64,000 nucleotides of DNA from Vulgatibacter incomptus (GTDB lineage: Bacteria > Myxococcota > Myxococcia > Myxococcales > Vulgatibacteraceae). Shown one piece after another: positions 32,519-40,837 of the stretch. The stretch covers positions 180,001 through 244,000 of the forward strand of contig NZ_CP012332.1 of NCBI RefSeq assembly GCF_001263175.1, written 5' to 3'. Positions within the stretch are counted from its first letter, which is position 1; each line of letters begins with the position of its first letter. Made by a program: the position numbers and the translations under genes. The notes beneath the pieces are model-generated. The model ran no database searches, had not been told where the DNA came from, and was given only the letters and a program-made list of their open reading frames with translations.

Positions 32519-33556
32519 GTGTCCCTCGTCAAGGTCGCGGTCCTCACGGGCGGGGGCGATTGCCCGGGCCTGAACGCCGTCATCCGCGCGATCGTGCGCC
32601 GCAGCGAGCAGCGCCACCTCGAGGTGATGGGGATCCGCGACGGCTGGGAGGGCCTCGTGGAGGAGCGGCACGAGCGCCTCACGCGCCAGCGCGTCTCCGG
32701 GATCCTCCACCTGGGCGGCACCATCCTGGGGACCTCGCGCTTCAACCCGTTCGCGATCGAGGACGGGCCGGAGCGCGTGATGCGTACGCTGCAGCGCCAC
32801 AACGTGGGCGCGGTGATCGCGATCGGAGGCGACGGGACCCTCTCGATCGCCCGCGAGATGCACGCCCTCGGGGTCTCGATCGTCGGAGTGCCGAAGACCA
32901 TCGACAACGACCTGGGCGGAACCGACTACACCTTCGGCTTCGACACCGCGGTCTCCATCGCCACCGAAGCCATCGATCGCCTCCACTCCACCGCCGAGGC
33001 GCATCAGCGAGTGATCGTGGTGGAGGTGATGGGACGGCACGTGGGCTGGATCGCGGCCTACGCCGGCCTCGCTGGAGGCGCCGACGCGATCCTCGTGCCG
33101 GAGCGCCCCGCCCGGATCGAGGAGGTGATCGAGCACGTGGAGCGGCGCCGGAAGGAGGGGCGGAAGTTCTCGATCATCGTCTGCGCCGAGGGCGCGATGG
33201 TGGATCTCGGCGAGGGCGCGAAGCTGATCTCCCGCGGCCGGGACGAGTGGGGCCACGAGCGCCTGGGCGGGGTCGCGCAATCCGTGGCACACGCGATCGA
33301 GAAGCGGACCGGGATCGAGACGCGGGTCACGGTGTTGGGCTACGTGCAGCGCGGGGGAAGTCCCACCGCCTCCGATCGGGTGCTCGGCACGAGGTACGGC
33401 GTGATGGCTGCCGATCTGGTCGCCTCGAAGCGGTGGGGGACCATGGCCGCCCTCCGCGGCAACGAGATTGTGGCGGTGCCGCTGGCGGACGCCACCCGCA
33501 GCCTCAAGCAGCTCGACCCGCGCATCTACGACGTCGCCAGCGTCTTCTTCGGGTAG
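32519..33556 (+). CDS. pfkA: 6-phosphofructokinase
   Basis: The 345-residue enzyme phosphorylates fructose 6-phosphate in glycolysis. Motifs are VAVLTGGGDCPGLNAVIR at the N-terminus, AIGGDGT at 102-107 and VPKTIDND at 124-131, plus VEVMGRHVGWIAAYAGL. Gly at the GGDG position favours ATP as donor, while Lys in PKTIDND is the residue typical of PPi-type enzymes; this pairing occurs in group III ATP-PFKs of actinomycetes. I chose the GTG at 32519, preceded by GAGAAGGGGG; an ATG at 32453 would add a disordered leader. The pseudouridine synthase gene follows after 9 bp. Confidence 0.9.
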   Translation: MSLVKVAVLTGGGDCPGLNAVIRAIVRRSEQRHLEVMGIRDGWEGLVEERHERLTRQRVSGILHLGGTILGTSRFNPFAIEDGPERVMRTLQRHNVGAVIAIGGDGTLSIAREMHALGVSIVGVPKTIDNDLGGTDYTFGFDTAVSIATEAIDRLHSTAEAHQRVIVVEVMGRHVGWIAAYAGLAGGADAILVPERPARIEEVIEHVERRRKEGRKFSIIVCAEGAMVDLGEGAKLISRGRDEWGHERLGGVAQSVAHAIEKRTGIETRVTVLGYVQRGGSPTASDRVLGTRYGVMAADLVASKRWGTMAALRGNEIVAVPLADATRSLKQLDPRIYDVASVFFG

Positions 33557-33565
33557 AACGCTCGG

Positions 33566-34480
33566 GTGGACGAATTCGTGGACCATCGGCTGGAGGTCTC
33601 CGCGGAGGCGGCGGGGAGGCTCGATCGCTTCGTCGCCTCGTCGCTCGGGCGCTCGCGCAGGTTCGCGATGGACGCCATCGAGAGGGGCCTCGTCGCCGTG
33701 GACGGCCGCAGAGCGCGGAAGGGCGACCTCGTCCGCACGGGACAGCAGGTGAGCGTCCGCGTCCCTCGCCTGGAGCTGGTGCCCCAGCCGGAGCTGCCGC
33801 TCGAGGTCGTCTACGAGGACGCGAGCGTGGTGGTCGTCTCCAAGCCCAGCGGCGTCCCGACGCATCCCTTGCGCGCCGGCGAGAGGGGCACCCTCGCCAA
33901 CGCCCTCGCGGGGCGCTGGCCCGAGTGCGCGTCGGCGAGCCGGGATCCGAGGGAGGGTGGCGTCGCCCATCGGCTCGATACGCCGACCTCGGGCCTGGTC
34001 GTCGCGGCCCGCGATCGCGCCTCCTGGGAGTCGCTGCGCCGGCAGTTCTCGGAGCGGACGGTCCGCAAGGAGTATCTCGCCCTCGCGTCCGGCCGCTTGT
34101 CCGGGCCTGTGATGGTCGACACTCCCATCGCAGGGCAGGGGAGAATGCGCGCCGTCGAGGACGAGGGGCTCGTGGAGAGCGGCGAGGCGCGGGAGGCGCA
34201 CACCCGCGTCGTGGTCGAGCGCGCCTTCGATCGGTGGACGCTCGTGAGATGCGTGATCACCACCGGTGTCATGCACCAGATCCGGGTGCACCTCGCGCAC
34301 CTGGGCTGTCCCGTGGCGGGCGACGACCGCTATGGGGGGCCGAGCCCCGAGGGCCTGGAGAGGCTCTTCCTCCACTCGGCGGCCCTCGGCTTCGACCATC
34401 CGGTCACCGGGGAGCGCCTGGAGTTCGAGTCGCCGCTGCCGTCCGATCTCGCCGCCTGCCTGGCGAACCTGGCGGGCTGA
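33566..34480 (+). CDS. RluA-family pseudouridine synthase
   Basis: The 304-residue protein isomerises uridine to pseudouridine in rRNA or tRNA. It has an N-terminal S4 RNA-binding domain (about 12-70) and the RluA catalytic domain with the active-site Asp in HRLDTPTSGL (Asp 138). The later motifs TGVMHQIRVHLAHLGCPVAGDDRYG and FLHSAALGF are also typical. The exact site modified (RluC/RluD-like) cannot be told. It starts with GTG and lies 9 bp after pfkA; the Shine-Dalgarno is poor, so coupling is likely. Confidence 0.9.
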   Translation: MDEFVDHRLEVSAEAAGRLDRFVASSLGRSRRFAMDAIERGLVAVDGRRARKGDLVRTGQQVSVRVPRLELVPQPELPLEVVYEDASVVVVSKPSGVPTHPLRAGERGTLANALAGRWPECASASRDPREGGVAHRLDTPTSGLVVAARDRASWESLRRQFSERTVRKEYLALASGRLSGPVMVDTPIAGQGRMRAVEDEGLVESGEAREAHTRVVVERAFDRWTLVRCVITTGVMHQIRVHLAHLGCPVAGDDRYGGPSPEGLERLFLHSAALGFDHPVTGERLEFESPLPSDLAACLANLAG

Positions 34481-34498
34481 TGAGACCGGTTAGGAGGA

Positions 34499-36289
34499 TT
34501 AGAAGGGGAGCAGGGACGCGGGGCCCGGCGGCGGACGGCGCTCGGCCTCCGGCGGCAGGCTTTCGGGGCCCGAGAGCTCCGTCGGCATCGCGGCCACCGC
34601 CATGGCCTCCGCGGCCTCGACGACCGAAACCTCGTCCTTGGCTCGGCCCCTGCGGCGGCGCTTCCTGCCGCGTCCTCCAGGCGTCTCGGCGGGCGCCACG
34701 GGAGCGACCGCCTCCACGGCCTCGGCCACCGCCTCGGCGCGCGCAGGCTCCCGCGGAACCGGTGCCGCGGTCTCTGGGGTGCGGGCCTTCCAGCGCGCCA
34801 GGCTCTCGGCGCCGTGGCCGGTGGCCACGACGTAGAGCTCGTAGATCAGGAGGGCGTCGGCGAAGTACGGCTGCCGAAGGAACTTGGCAGGGGAGCCTCG
34901 CCGCTTGCGCTCGCCCGAGAGGATCCGCTGCGCGTGGAGCAGCAGCCTCGAGCGCTCGGCGATCCGGCGCGGAAGGCGGGCGCTGCGGACCAGCTCCGCC
35001 AGGAGCTCGTCGACCGACCGCGCGGAGGCCGAGATGCTCCAGGGCACCTGCGGGGCCTCCCCTTCCTCGACCTCGGCGGGCAGCGGGGCCTCCGCGTTGC
35101 TCCGCTCCTCCAGGGCCTCGAGCTCGTCGAGGACGTCGGGGCCGGACGCGTCCGCCTCCTCCGCGCGGGCTTCGCCGGAGACTCCCGGCTGCTCCTGGGA
35201 TGGGACGCCATTGGCCAGGGCGGCGCCGTTCTGCACCTCCGCCCCGGTAGCCTGTCGAGCCCGGTCCGCCGATCCGGCGCGACCCTTGATCAGCTCGTGC
35301 TGGGAGAGGTGGACCAGGAGGGTCGAGAGCAGGACCGAGTCGTCGGGGAGCGGGCCGCGGCGGACGACCTCGTCCAGGAGCCGAAGCGAGCCGAAGAGAG
35401 CCTGGCTGCGCTCGTCTTCCGACTGCTCGAGGAAGGATGCGAGGGGAGGAAGGAGGACCTTCAGCCCGTCCAGGCGATGGAGGAGCTCGATGCAACGGTG
35501 GGAGTGCCCCGAGCGGAGCAGCCGGAAGATCTCCTCGAGCACACGGGGCGGCGCGCAGCGCGCGAGCTCGCCCTTGTAGTCGCACATGGACTTCCAGGTC
35601 TCGGCTTCGATCTCGAGCCCGGCCTTGGCCGCGAAGCGGACCGCGCGGAGGATCCGGACCGGATCCTCCTGCATCCGGACCGCCGGCTCCCCAATCGTGC
35701 GGATTTGACGCTTCTCGAGGTCCGCCCGGCCGTCGACGTAGTCGATCACCCGGCCGAGGATCACATCGTAGAACAGCCCGTTGATCGTGAAGTCGCGGCG
35801 GCGGGCGTCCTGCTCGGCGCTGCCGAAGACGTTGTCCTGCGTGATCAGGAGGTCACCGGGGCCCCCGGCGCCGGAGTCGGCCTCGCTGGGGTTGGCCCGG
35901 AAGGTGGCCGTCTCGATCACCTTGCCGCCGCGGAAGAAGACGTGTGCGAGCCGGAAGCGCCTCCCGATCAGGCGGCAGTTCCGGAAGATCGCCCGGATCT
36001 CTCCAGGGTGGGCGCTCGTCGCGACGTCGAAGTCCTTCGGGACGAGACCGAGGAGGAGGTCGCGCACGCAGCCGCCGACGAGATACGCCTGATGACCGTG
36101 TGAGCGCAGCCGGTGGATCACCTTGAGCGCGTCGGGATCGAGCTGCTCGAAGGGGATCTCGGGCGGGGGACCGAAGGGGTCGAGCGCGGTGAGCGCCGCA
36201 AGGGGCTCCGAGTGGCGGCGGAGCGCCTCGGACTCAGTGCGTGGGTGGGCTTCCGCCTCTTGCTTGTCTCGACTCGGTTCTTCGTTCAT
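34499..36289 (-). CDS. pcnB: Poly(A) polymerase / CCA-adding-family nucleotidyltransferase with long tail
   Basis: The protein has 596 residues. Residues of about 48-300 are the class II nucleotidyltransferase head and neck: LVGGCVRDLLLG, the metal-binding PKDFDVATSA, RRRDFTINGLFYD, and VRMQEDPVRILRAVRFAAK. This form (with DFTINGLFYD) is typical of poly(A) polymerase I, although CCA-adding activity cannot be excluded. Residues of about 300-600 are a helical region followed by an Ala/Pro/Glu-rich tail with a strongly basic patch GRGRKRRRRGR. The gene is convergent with the pseudouridine synthase, 18 bp apart. Confidence 0.9.
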   Translation of the reverse strand: MNEEPSRDKQEAEAHPRTESEALRRHSEPLAALTALDPFGPPPEIPFEQLDPDALKVIHRLRSHGHQAYLVGGCVRDLLLGLVPKDFDVATSAHPGEIRAIFRNCRLIGRRFRLAHVFFRGGKVIETATFRANPSEADSGAGGPGDLLITQDNVFGSAEQDARRRDFTINGLFYDVILGRVIDYVDGRADLEKRQIRTIGEPAVRMQEDPVRILRAVRFAAKAGLEIEAETWKSMCDYKGELARCAPPRVLEEIFRLLRSGHSHRCIELLHRLDGLKVLLPPLASFLEQSEDERSQALFGSLRLLDEVVRRGPLPDDSVLLSTLLVHLSQHELIKGRAGSADRARQATGAEVQNGAALANGVPSQEQPGVSGEARAEEADASGPDVLDELEALEERSNAEAPLPAEVEEGEAPQVPWSISASARSVDELLAELVRSARLPRRIAERSRLLLHAQRILSGERKRRGSPAKFLRQPYFADALLIYELYVVATGHGAESLARWKARTPETAAPVPREPARAEAVAEAVEAVAPVAPAETPGGRGRKRRRRGRAKDEVSVVEAAEAMAVAAMPTELSGPESLPPEAERRPPPGPASLLPF

Positions 36290-36365
36290 CTCGTTCCATG
36301 GTCCGGCGGGCTGGCCAGACTAGGAGAGAACCGTCGGCAGGGTCAATGTTTTCCGCGGCTTGCAC

Positions 36366-36398
36366 GAAAAAGGGACGCGGGCAATGGGCCCGCGTCCC
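36366..36398 (-). terminator. Rho-independent terminator of the DUF5666-like gene
   Basis: An 11-bp perfect stem (GGGACGCGGGC / GCCCGCGTCCC) with a 5-nt loop is followed, on the minus strand, by five T residues. It lies 25 bp after the stop of the small secreted protein gene and before pcnB's upstream region. Confidence 0.88.
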
Positions 36399-36422
36399 GA
36401 TGAGTCCGACCGAACCGGGTCG

Positions 36423-36938
36423 CTAGTAGCTCGACCCGCCGCCATGGGTGCCGCCCTGGGTCCCACCCTGGCTCTTTCCACCGGGCGCCGTGCCGCCTTT
36501 CATCTGGCCCTTGCCTTCCTTGGCGTCGACCGAGACGGCGATCGGGCGATTCTCCGCCAGATTGAACTCGGCGCGGACCTCGGAGCCCGGCTGCAGATCC
36601 TGGATGGAGGCGCTCTTGCCGTTCACCCGGATCTTCGTGTCGTTGGCAATCTTCAGCTCGGCGGGCGGCATGCCCGTGCGCTGCAGCGTGAGCTCGCCGC
36701 TGCTGGCGTCGATCGAGGCGATGGTGCCATCCACCTTGAAGTTGCTCTTGTTCTTGAAGACCTCGGCGTTCTCCGCGCCGGCGGCCTTCGGGCTGGTGGC
36801 GGTCCGCCCGCTCGGGTTGCTCATCCCGGGCTGCTGCTGCATCGATCCGTTGGATCCTTCCTCACCGGCCGCAGCAGCGAGCGCCGGAACAGCCAGCAGG
36901 CTCGCGGTGACCACCAGAAGCTTCGTCGGCATCCGCAT
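36423..36938 (-). CDS. Secreted DUF5666-like protein with Gly-rich C-terminus
   Basis: The 171-residue precursor starts with a Sec signal peptide (residues 1 to about 23, AAAA cleavage region). An Asn/Ser/Met-rich spacer follows, then a DUF5666-like OB/beta domain at about 65-145 (VDGTIASIDASSGELTL, NDTKIRVNGK, LQPGSEVRAEF). It ends in a GG(T/S)-rich stretch. A near-perfect Shine-Dalgarno AGGAGG lies 6 nt before the ATG at 36938, and its own terminator follows, so it is a well-expressed single-gene unit. Function unknown; periplasmic. Confidence 0.8.
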   Translation of the reverse strand: MRMPTKLLVVTASLLAVPALAAAAGEEGSNGSMQQQPGMSNPSGRTATSPKAAGAENAEVFKNKSNFKVDGTIASIDASSGELTLQRTGMPPAELKIANDTKIRVNGKSASIQDLQPGSEVRAEFNLAENRPIAVSVDAKEGKGQMKGGTAPGGKSQGGTQGGTHGGGSSY

Positions 36939-37082
36939 CGGCTCCCTCCTTTACGCGGCAGCCACGCCGCCGCCGCAGAACAGGATCTGCACACGGCCTG
37001 TCCAGAGGGAAGCCACGGCCGGCACCTCGGGGGCACGGCGGCCTGCCTGTCCCGCAAGCGAGGAAGGGGGCCGAAACGAACA

Positions 37083-37113
37083 CGGCCCCGAGAGACAATC
37101 GCTCCCGGGGCCG
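37083..37113 (-). terminator. Hairpin downstream of superoxide dismutase
   Basis: CGGCCCCG and CGGGGCCG form an 8-bp GC-rich stem 23 bp past the sod stop codon. On the minus strand it is followed by GTGTTCGTTTCGG, which is only moderately T-rich. Confidence 0.6.
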
Positions 37114-37135
37114 GACGTAGTAGACGGCCTCCCGC

Positions 37136-37738
37136 CTACTTCTTGGGCGGGTTGATGTGCGCGAACCGCTCGTTGATCGCGTTCCAGTTGAGCGCGTTCA
37201 TCACGTTGTTCACGTAGTCCGGCTTCTTGGTGCCGTAGTCGATCATGTAGGCGTGCTCCCACGCGTCGACCGCGCAGAGGACGCTCACGTTCGGCCACAG
37301 GCCCACGTGGTGCTCGCTCTGGACGAGCATGTTGGACACCCGGTTCAGGTTCCAGTCGTAGACCGTGAGCGTCCAGCCGTGCGCCGACGCGAGGCAGGCC
37401 TTCGCGTCGATCATCCAGTTGTCGAAGGAGCCGAAGCTGGCCTCGATGGCCTTCTTCAGGTCGGGGGAGACGGCGCCCTCGTGTCCCAGGTTCGAGAAGT
37501 AGAGCTCGTGGAGGAACGTGCCGTTGTACGCCACGGGCTCGCGGCGCTTGAGCTCGGAGTACTCGTTGAAGGAGTAGTTCGCCTTCGACTTGTCCACCGT
37601 GCCGAGCTTCTCCCAGATCTCGTTCAGCTTGTTCACGTAGCCCTGGTACAGGCCGAAGTGCGCCTTGAGCTGGGCCTCGGAGAGACCGTTCACCTTGCCG
37701 AGAAGGTGGTTGAAGTCCTTTGCCTCGTACTTGGACAT
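37136..37738 (-). CDS. sod: Superoxide dismutase (Fe/Mn family)
   Basis: The 200-residue cytosolic enzyme dismutates superoxide. Metal ligands are visible: His 27 in KAHFGLYQGYV, His 76 region in FLHELYFSNLG, and Asp/His in DAWEHAYMIDYGTKKPDYV. The distal motif ASFGSFDNW and the active-site GWTLTVYDW fit the family. Its N-terminus (KDFNHLLGKVNGLSEAQLKAHF) departs from the usual LPALPY form, marking a divergent subfamily. Fe versus Mn cannot be decided by eye. GGAGG lies 7 nt before the ATG, and a possible TTGACG -35 element with a weak TACCTA -10 lies about 70-95 bp upstream. Confidence 0.93.
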   Translation of the reverse strand: MSKYEAKDFNHLLGKVNGLSEAQLKAHFGLYQGYVNKLNEIWEKLGTVDKSKANYSFNEYSELKRREPVAYNGTFLHELYFSNLGHEGAVSPDLKKAIEASFGSFDNWMIDAKACLASAHGWTLTVYDWNLNRVSNMLVQSEHHVGLWPNVSVLCAVDAWEHAYMIDYGTKKPDYVNNVMNALNWNAINERFAHINPPKK

Positions 37739-38189
37739 GTGTGACCTCCGGAATGAGCCGTGGTGCAATGGAGCGCCACGAGTTGTGCCGTGCGGCGAAA
37801 GCGCTCTAGGTAATCGTCGAGGGTCCGGATCGTCAAGGCGAGTTGGCGCCTCCCTGCCTGCTCGGGTGACGGATGCCAAACTCGTCGGTGGCCACGGGAG
37901 GTTCGACACCCACCACCTGCCAGGGGCGGCCGTGCGCTAACCTCCCTGCCTGATGCGAGGCCAGGGATGCCTCCTGGCCCTCCCAGATGCCCTTCGGCCC
38001 CGCCGACGATGCCCTTCGGCCCGCCTGCCGAGGCCGCTCGGCGGGCGGCCGGCGCCCTCGCGGTTATGTTAGAAGCAGTTTTCTTTGCGACAGCCCGCTC
38101 CCAACCGGAGGCGACGGGCTCCGCACCCTCCCGAACCCCATGAAGCCCGCTCCGGCGCGACGGGCCACACCATGACGAGGAAGCTGACC
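37739..38189. other. Divergent intergenic region between sod and isocitrate dehydrogenase
   Basis: I see no convincing gene in these 450 bp. It holds the possible sod promoter (TTGACG on the minus strand at 37831-37836), an inverted repeat GGCCAGG/CCTGGCC at 37959-37979, a direct repeat at 37986, and an AT-richer stretch at 38064-38090 (GGTTATGTTAGAAGCAG) that may contain the isocitrate dehydrogenase promoter. Confidence 0.6.
37986..38022 (+). repeat. 22-bp-spaced direct repeat
   Basis: The 15-mer GATGCCCTTCGGCCC occurs at 37986-38000 and again at 38008-38022, a 22-bp period equal to about two helical turns. It is 190 bp before the isocitrate dehydrogenase gene and could be a pair of regulator sites or a chance duplication. 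Confidence 0.55.
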
Positions 38190-39191
38190 ATGGCACACAA
38201 GGTGACGTACATCCCAGGCGACGGCATCGGCCCCGAGGTGATGGAGGCGGCGATCGCGGTCATCGACGCCACGGGCGTCAGCATCGAGTGGGAGAAGGGC
38301 GAAGCGGGGGCGGAGGTCGAGGCCCGGGTCGGGACGAACCTGCCGACCTCCACCCTCGAGCAGATCATCCGCTCCCACGCGACGCTCAAGGGCCCGACCG
38401 AGACGGGCGTCGGCAAGGGCGCCAAGAGCGCGAACGTCGCGCTGCGGAAGTCTCTCGACCTCTACGCGAACCTCCGCCCGGTCAAGAGCATCCCCGGCGT
38501 GAAGACCCGCTACGAGGACGTGGATCTCGTGGTCGTGCGCGAGAACACGGAGGATCTCTACTCGGGCCTCGAGCACATCGTCGTCCCGGGCGTGGTCGAA
38601 TCCATCAAGATCATCACCGAGAAGGCCTCCACCAGGATCGCCAGGTTCGCCTTCGAGCACGCCCGCAAGCATGGCCGCAAGAAGGTCACGGCCGTGCACA
38701 AGGCGAACATCATGAAGCTCTCCGACGGCCTCTTCCTGGAGTGCTGCCGGAACGTCTCCCGCGCCTATCCCGAGATCGAGTACACCGAGATCATCGTCGA
38801 CAACTGCTGTCTGCAGCTCGTGCGCGATCCCTCGCGGTTCGACGTGCTCGTCCTCGAGAACCTCTACGGCGACATCGTGAGCGACCTCTGCGCCGGCCTC
38901 GTCGGTGGCCTGGGCGTGGTCCCCGGCGCGAACATCGGAGAGGTGAACGCCGTCTTCGAGGCGGTGCACGGTACGGCGCCGGATATCGCGGGCAAGGGGA
39001 TCGCGAACCCCACTGCGCTGCTGCTCTCCGCGGAGCTCATGCTCCAGCACCTCGGGGAGATGGACGCCGCGAAGCGCCTCCGGGGCGCCATCGAGCGGGT
39101 CCTCGGCGAGGGCCGCGTGCTCAACCCGGACCTCGGCGGCACCGCCACCACGAAGGAATACGTCGAGGCGCTCAAGGCCGCGCTGGCGTAA
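38190..39191 (+). CDS. NAD-type isocitrate dehydrogenase
   Basis: The 333-residue protein belongs to the short isocitrate/isopropylmalate dehydrogenase family. Motifs are [15 protein letters not shown] at the N-terminus, [13 protein letters not shown] (substrate loop), [15 protein letters not shown], the catalytic Lys in [12 protein letters not shown], and [17 protein letters not shown] (nucleotide binding). [12 protein letters not shown] and the short length indicate the IDH3-like, NAD-dependent branch, not isopropylmalate dehydrogenase. I chose the ATG at 38190 because GAGGAAG lies 8 nt upstream; an ATG six codons earlier has no such site. It feeds 2-oxoglutarate into the TCA cycle. Confidence 0.9.
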   Translation: MAHKVTYIPGDGIGPEVMEAAIAVIDATGVSIEWEKGEAGAEVEARVGTNLPTSTLEQIIRSHATLKGPTETGVGKGAKSANVALRKSLDLYANLRPVKSIPGVKTRYEDVDLVVVRENTEDLYSGLEHIVVPGVVESIKIITEKASTRIARFAFEHARKHGRKKVTAVHKANIMKLSDGLFLECCRNVSRAYPEIEYTEIIVDNCCLQLVRDPSRFDVLVLENLYGDIVSDLCAGLVGGLGVVPGANIGEVNAVFEAVHGTAPDIAGKGIANPTALLLSAELMLQHLGEMDAAKRLRGAIERVLGEGRVLNPDLGGTATTKEYVEALKAALA

Positions 39192-39289
39192 TCCAAGCAT
39201 CGGGATCGGGCCGGCCTGCCGCGGATCGCTCGCGGCGGCCCGGCGGCTACATCGGGAACCGCCTTCGGCGCCGATCCGTTGCTTGCAGC

Positions 39290-39326
39290 CGTGCCATGGC
39301 GGTCCTATACCGACCGCCATGGCACG
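39290..39326 (+). promoter_or_regulatory. Perfect 15-bp inverted repeat enclosing the ygfZ start codon
   Basis: The left arm 39290-39304 (CGTGCCATGGCGGTC) and right arm 39312-39326 (GACCGCCATGGCACG) are exact reverse complements with a 7-nt loop CTATACC. The ygfZ ATG at 39319 lies in the right arm. In mRNA this would be a very stable hairpin hiding the start codon; on DNA it is a large palindrome suitable for a dimeric regulator. Confidence 0.85.
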
Positions 39327-40395
39327 CATTCTTCCGCTCCATTCCTCTCACGTCTCTGCAGGCGCCCGCCTGGGCATGCGCGACGACGCCGAGATCGTGC
39401 TCTCCTTCCGTGAGGCCTCCCGGGAGTGGAGCTCCCTCACCGAGTCCGCCGGCGTCGCCGATCGCTCCCATCGCGCGGTCCTCCGCGTCACCGGCCCCGA
39501 GGCGAAGCTCTTCCTGCACGGCCTGGTGACGAACCAGGTGAAGGCGGTCGAAGCAGGGCAGGGGAACTACACGGCGATCATCAACGCCCGTGGCAAGACC
39601 CTGGGCGACGGGAGGATGCTGGTCGTCGGCAAGGAGGAGCTGCTCCTCGACCTCGAGCCGGAGTCGAGGGAGAAGGTGCTCTCGCACCTCGACCAGCTCC
39701 TGATCTCGGAGGACTGCGAGCTTCACGACGTCACGGATCGCTGGGCGATCCTCGGTGTCTATGGGCCGGAATCGGCCCGCGTCGTGGCGGATGCCCTCGG
39801 ATCTGCGATTCCATCGCTTCCCTTGCACCACCATGTGGCCGTGCCTTTCGAGGGCGGAGAGGTGAGGGTGGTTGCGGCGGCGCCCGCCGGCGTGGCCGGA
39901 CTGGATTTCTTCGTGGAGCGCTCGGTGGTAGAGCCCCTCTGGAACCGTTTGCTGGGGGCCGCGAGCCGGCACGGAGGCGGCCCGATCGGAGACGAGATCC
40001 TGGACGCCGCGAGGATCCACCACGCGATCCCGCGATATGGAGCCGAGCTCGACGAGTCGACGATCCCGCTGGAGGTGAACCTCGAGAGGGCCATCAGCTA
40101 CACCAAGGGCTGCTACGTCGGCCAGGAGGTGATCGCGAAGGCCACCTACCGGGGACAGGTCCGCCGGAAGCTCGTGCAGCTCCGGGTGCCCCACGGCGCG
40201 GCTCCAGGTGCTTCGCTCCTGGAGGGCGAGAAGGTCGCAGGGGCCCTCGTGTCGGTCCTCGACCCCGATCCCGCCGGGGGCGGCCCGCTGGCCCTCGGCT
40301 TCGTCCGGCCCGATCGGCTGGAGCTGGGCGCCAGGCTCGCGATCGAAGGCGGCGGCGAGGCCGAGATCTCCTGGGTTCCGCCGCCCAGGGAATGA
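39319..40395 (+). CDS. ygfZ: YgfZ/GcvT-domain folate-binding protein
   Basis: The 358-residue protein resembles the T-protein of glycine cleavage but carries the YgfZ signature KGCYVGQEVIAKATYRGQ near residue 263 with its conserved Cys. YgfZ binds tetrahydrofolate and supports assembly or repair of Fe-S proteins such as the radical-SAM enzyme MiaB. The first domain includes FLHGLVTNQVKAVEAGQGNY. The start is taken at the ATG at 39319, giving MARILPLH; there is no good Shine-Dalgarno, and the start sits in a strong hairpin. Two Fe-S-dependent fumarase genes are 8 kb away, an incidental link. Confidence 0.87.
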   Translation: MARILPLHSSHVSAGARLGMRDDAEIVLSFREASREWSSLTESAGVADRSHRAVLRVTGPEAKLFLHGLVTNQVKAVEAGQGNYTAIINARGKTLGDGRMLVVGKEELLLDLEPESREKVLSHLDQLLISEDCELHDVTDRWAILGVYGPESARVVADALGSAIPSLPLHHHVAVPFEGGEVRVVAAAPAGVAGLDFFVERSVVEPLWNRLLGAASRHGGGPIGDEILDAARIHHAIPRYGAELDESTIPLEVNLERAISYTKGCYVGQEVIAKATYRGQVRRKLVQLRVPHGAAPGASLLEGEKVAGALVSVLDPDPAGGGPLALGFVRPDRLELGARLAIEGGGEAEISWVPPPRE

Positions 40396-40449
40396 GAAAG
40401 ACAGCGTGCTCCGCTTCTCGGAACCGCCTGGCGATTGGGTGACGAATCG

Positions 40450-40824
40450 ATGACCGACGGCCCTCGTATCCTCCTCCTCTGCACCGATCTCATCTTCTCG
40501 TCGAAGATCCTGACCACCGCCCGCCTCACGGGCGCCGAGGTGCACACCAACGAGAGCCACTTCGGAGACGGTGCGCCGGATCTCGTGCTGGTGGATCTCG
40601 ACGCGGAGAGGCTGTTTCCGGAAGACGCGATCCGACGTCTCCGGGAGCGGATGCCCGACGTCCCGATCGTCGCATTCGTGCGGCACGAACGGGTCGACCT
40701 CATCCAGGCCGCCCGGGCCGCCGGAGCGAGCCAGGTGCTCGCCAGGGGGGCGTTCAGCGAACGGTTGCCCGCGATCCTCGCCGGTCCGAATGGGGGAGAT
40801 TCGCCTTCCGGCCGGCAGCGGTAG
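40450..40824 (+). CDS. Receiver-like (pseudo-receiver) protein
   Basis: The 124-residue protein has the alternating alpha/beta pattern of a response-regulator receiver domain, with LVLVDLD at the usual phospho-acceptor strand and AARAAGASQVLARGAF in the place of the AGADGYLxKP strand. The acidic pair at the end of strand 1 is reduced (LLLCTDLIF), and the conserved Thr/Ser and Lys are replaced. It may therefore act without phosphorylation. No output domain follows. It lies between ygfZ and a secreted protein gene with 54- and 13-bp gaps, so co-transcription is likely. Confidence 0.6.
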   Translation: MTDGPRILLLCTDLIFSSKILTTARLTGAEVHTNESHFGDGAPDLVLVDLDAERLFPEDAIRRLRERMPDVPIVAFVRHERVDLIQAARAAGASQVLARGAFSERLPAILAGPNGGDSPSGRQR

Positions 40825-40837
40825 TATCGTCGGACCC

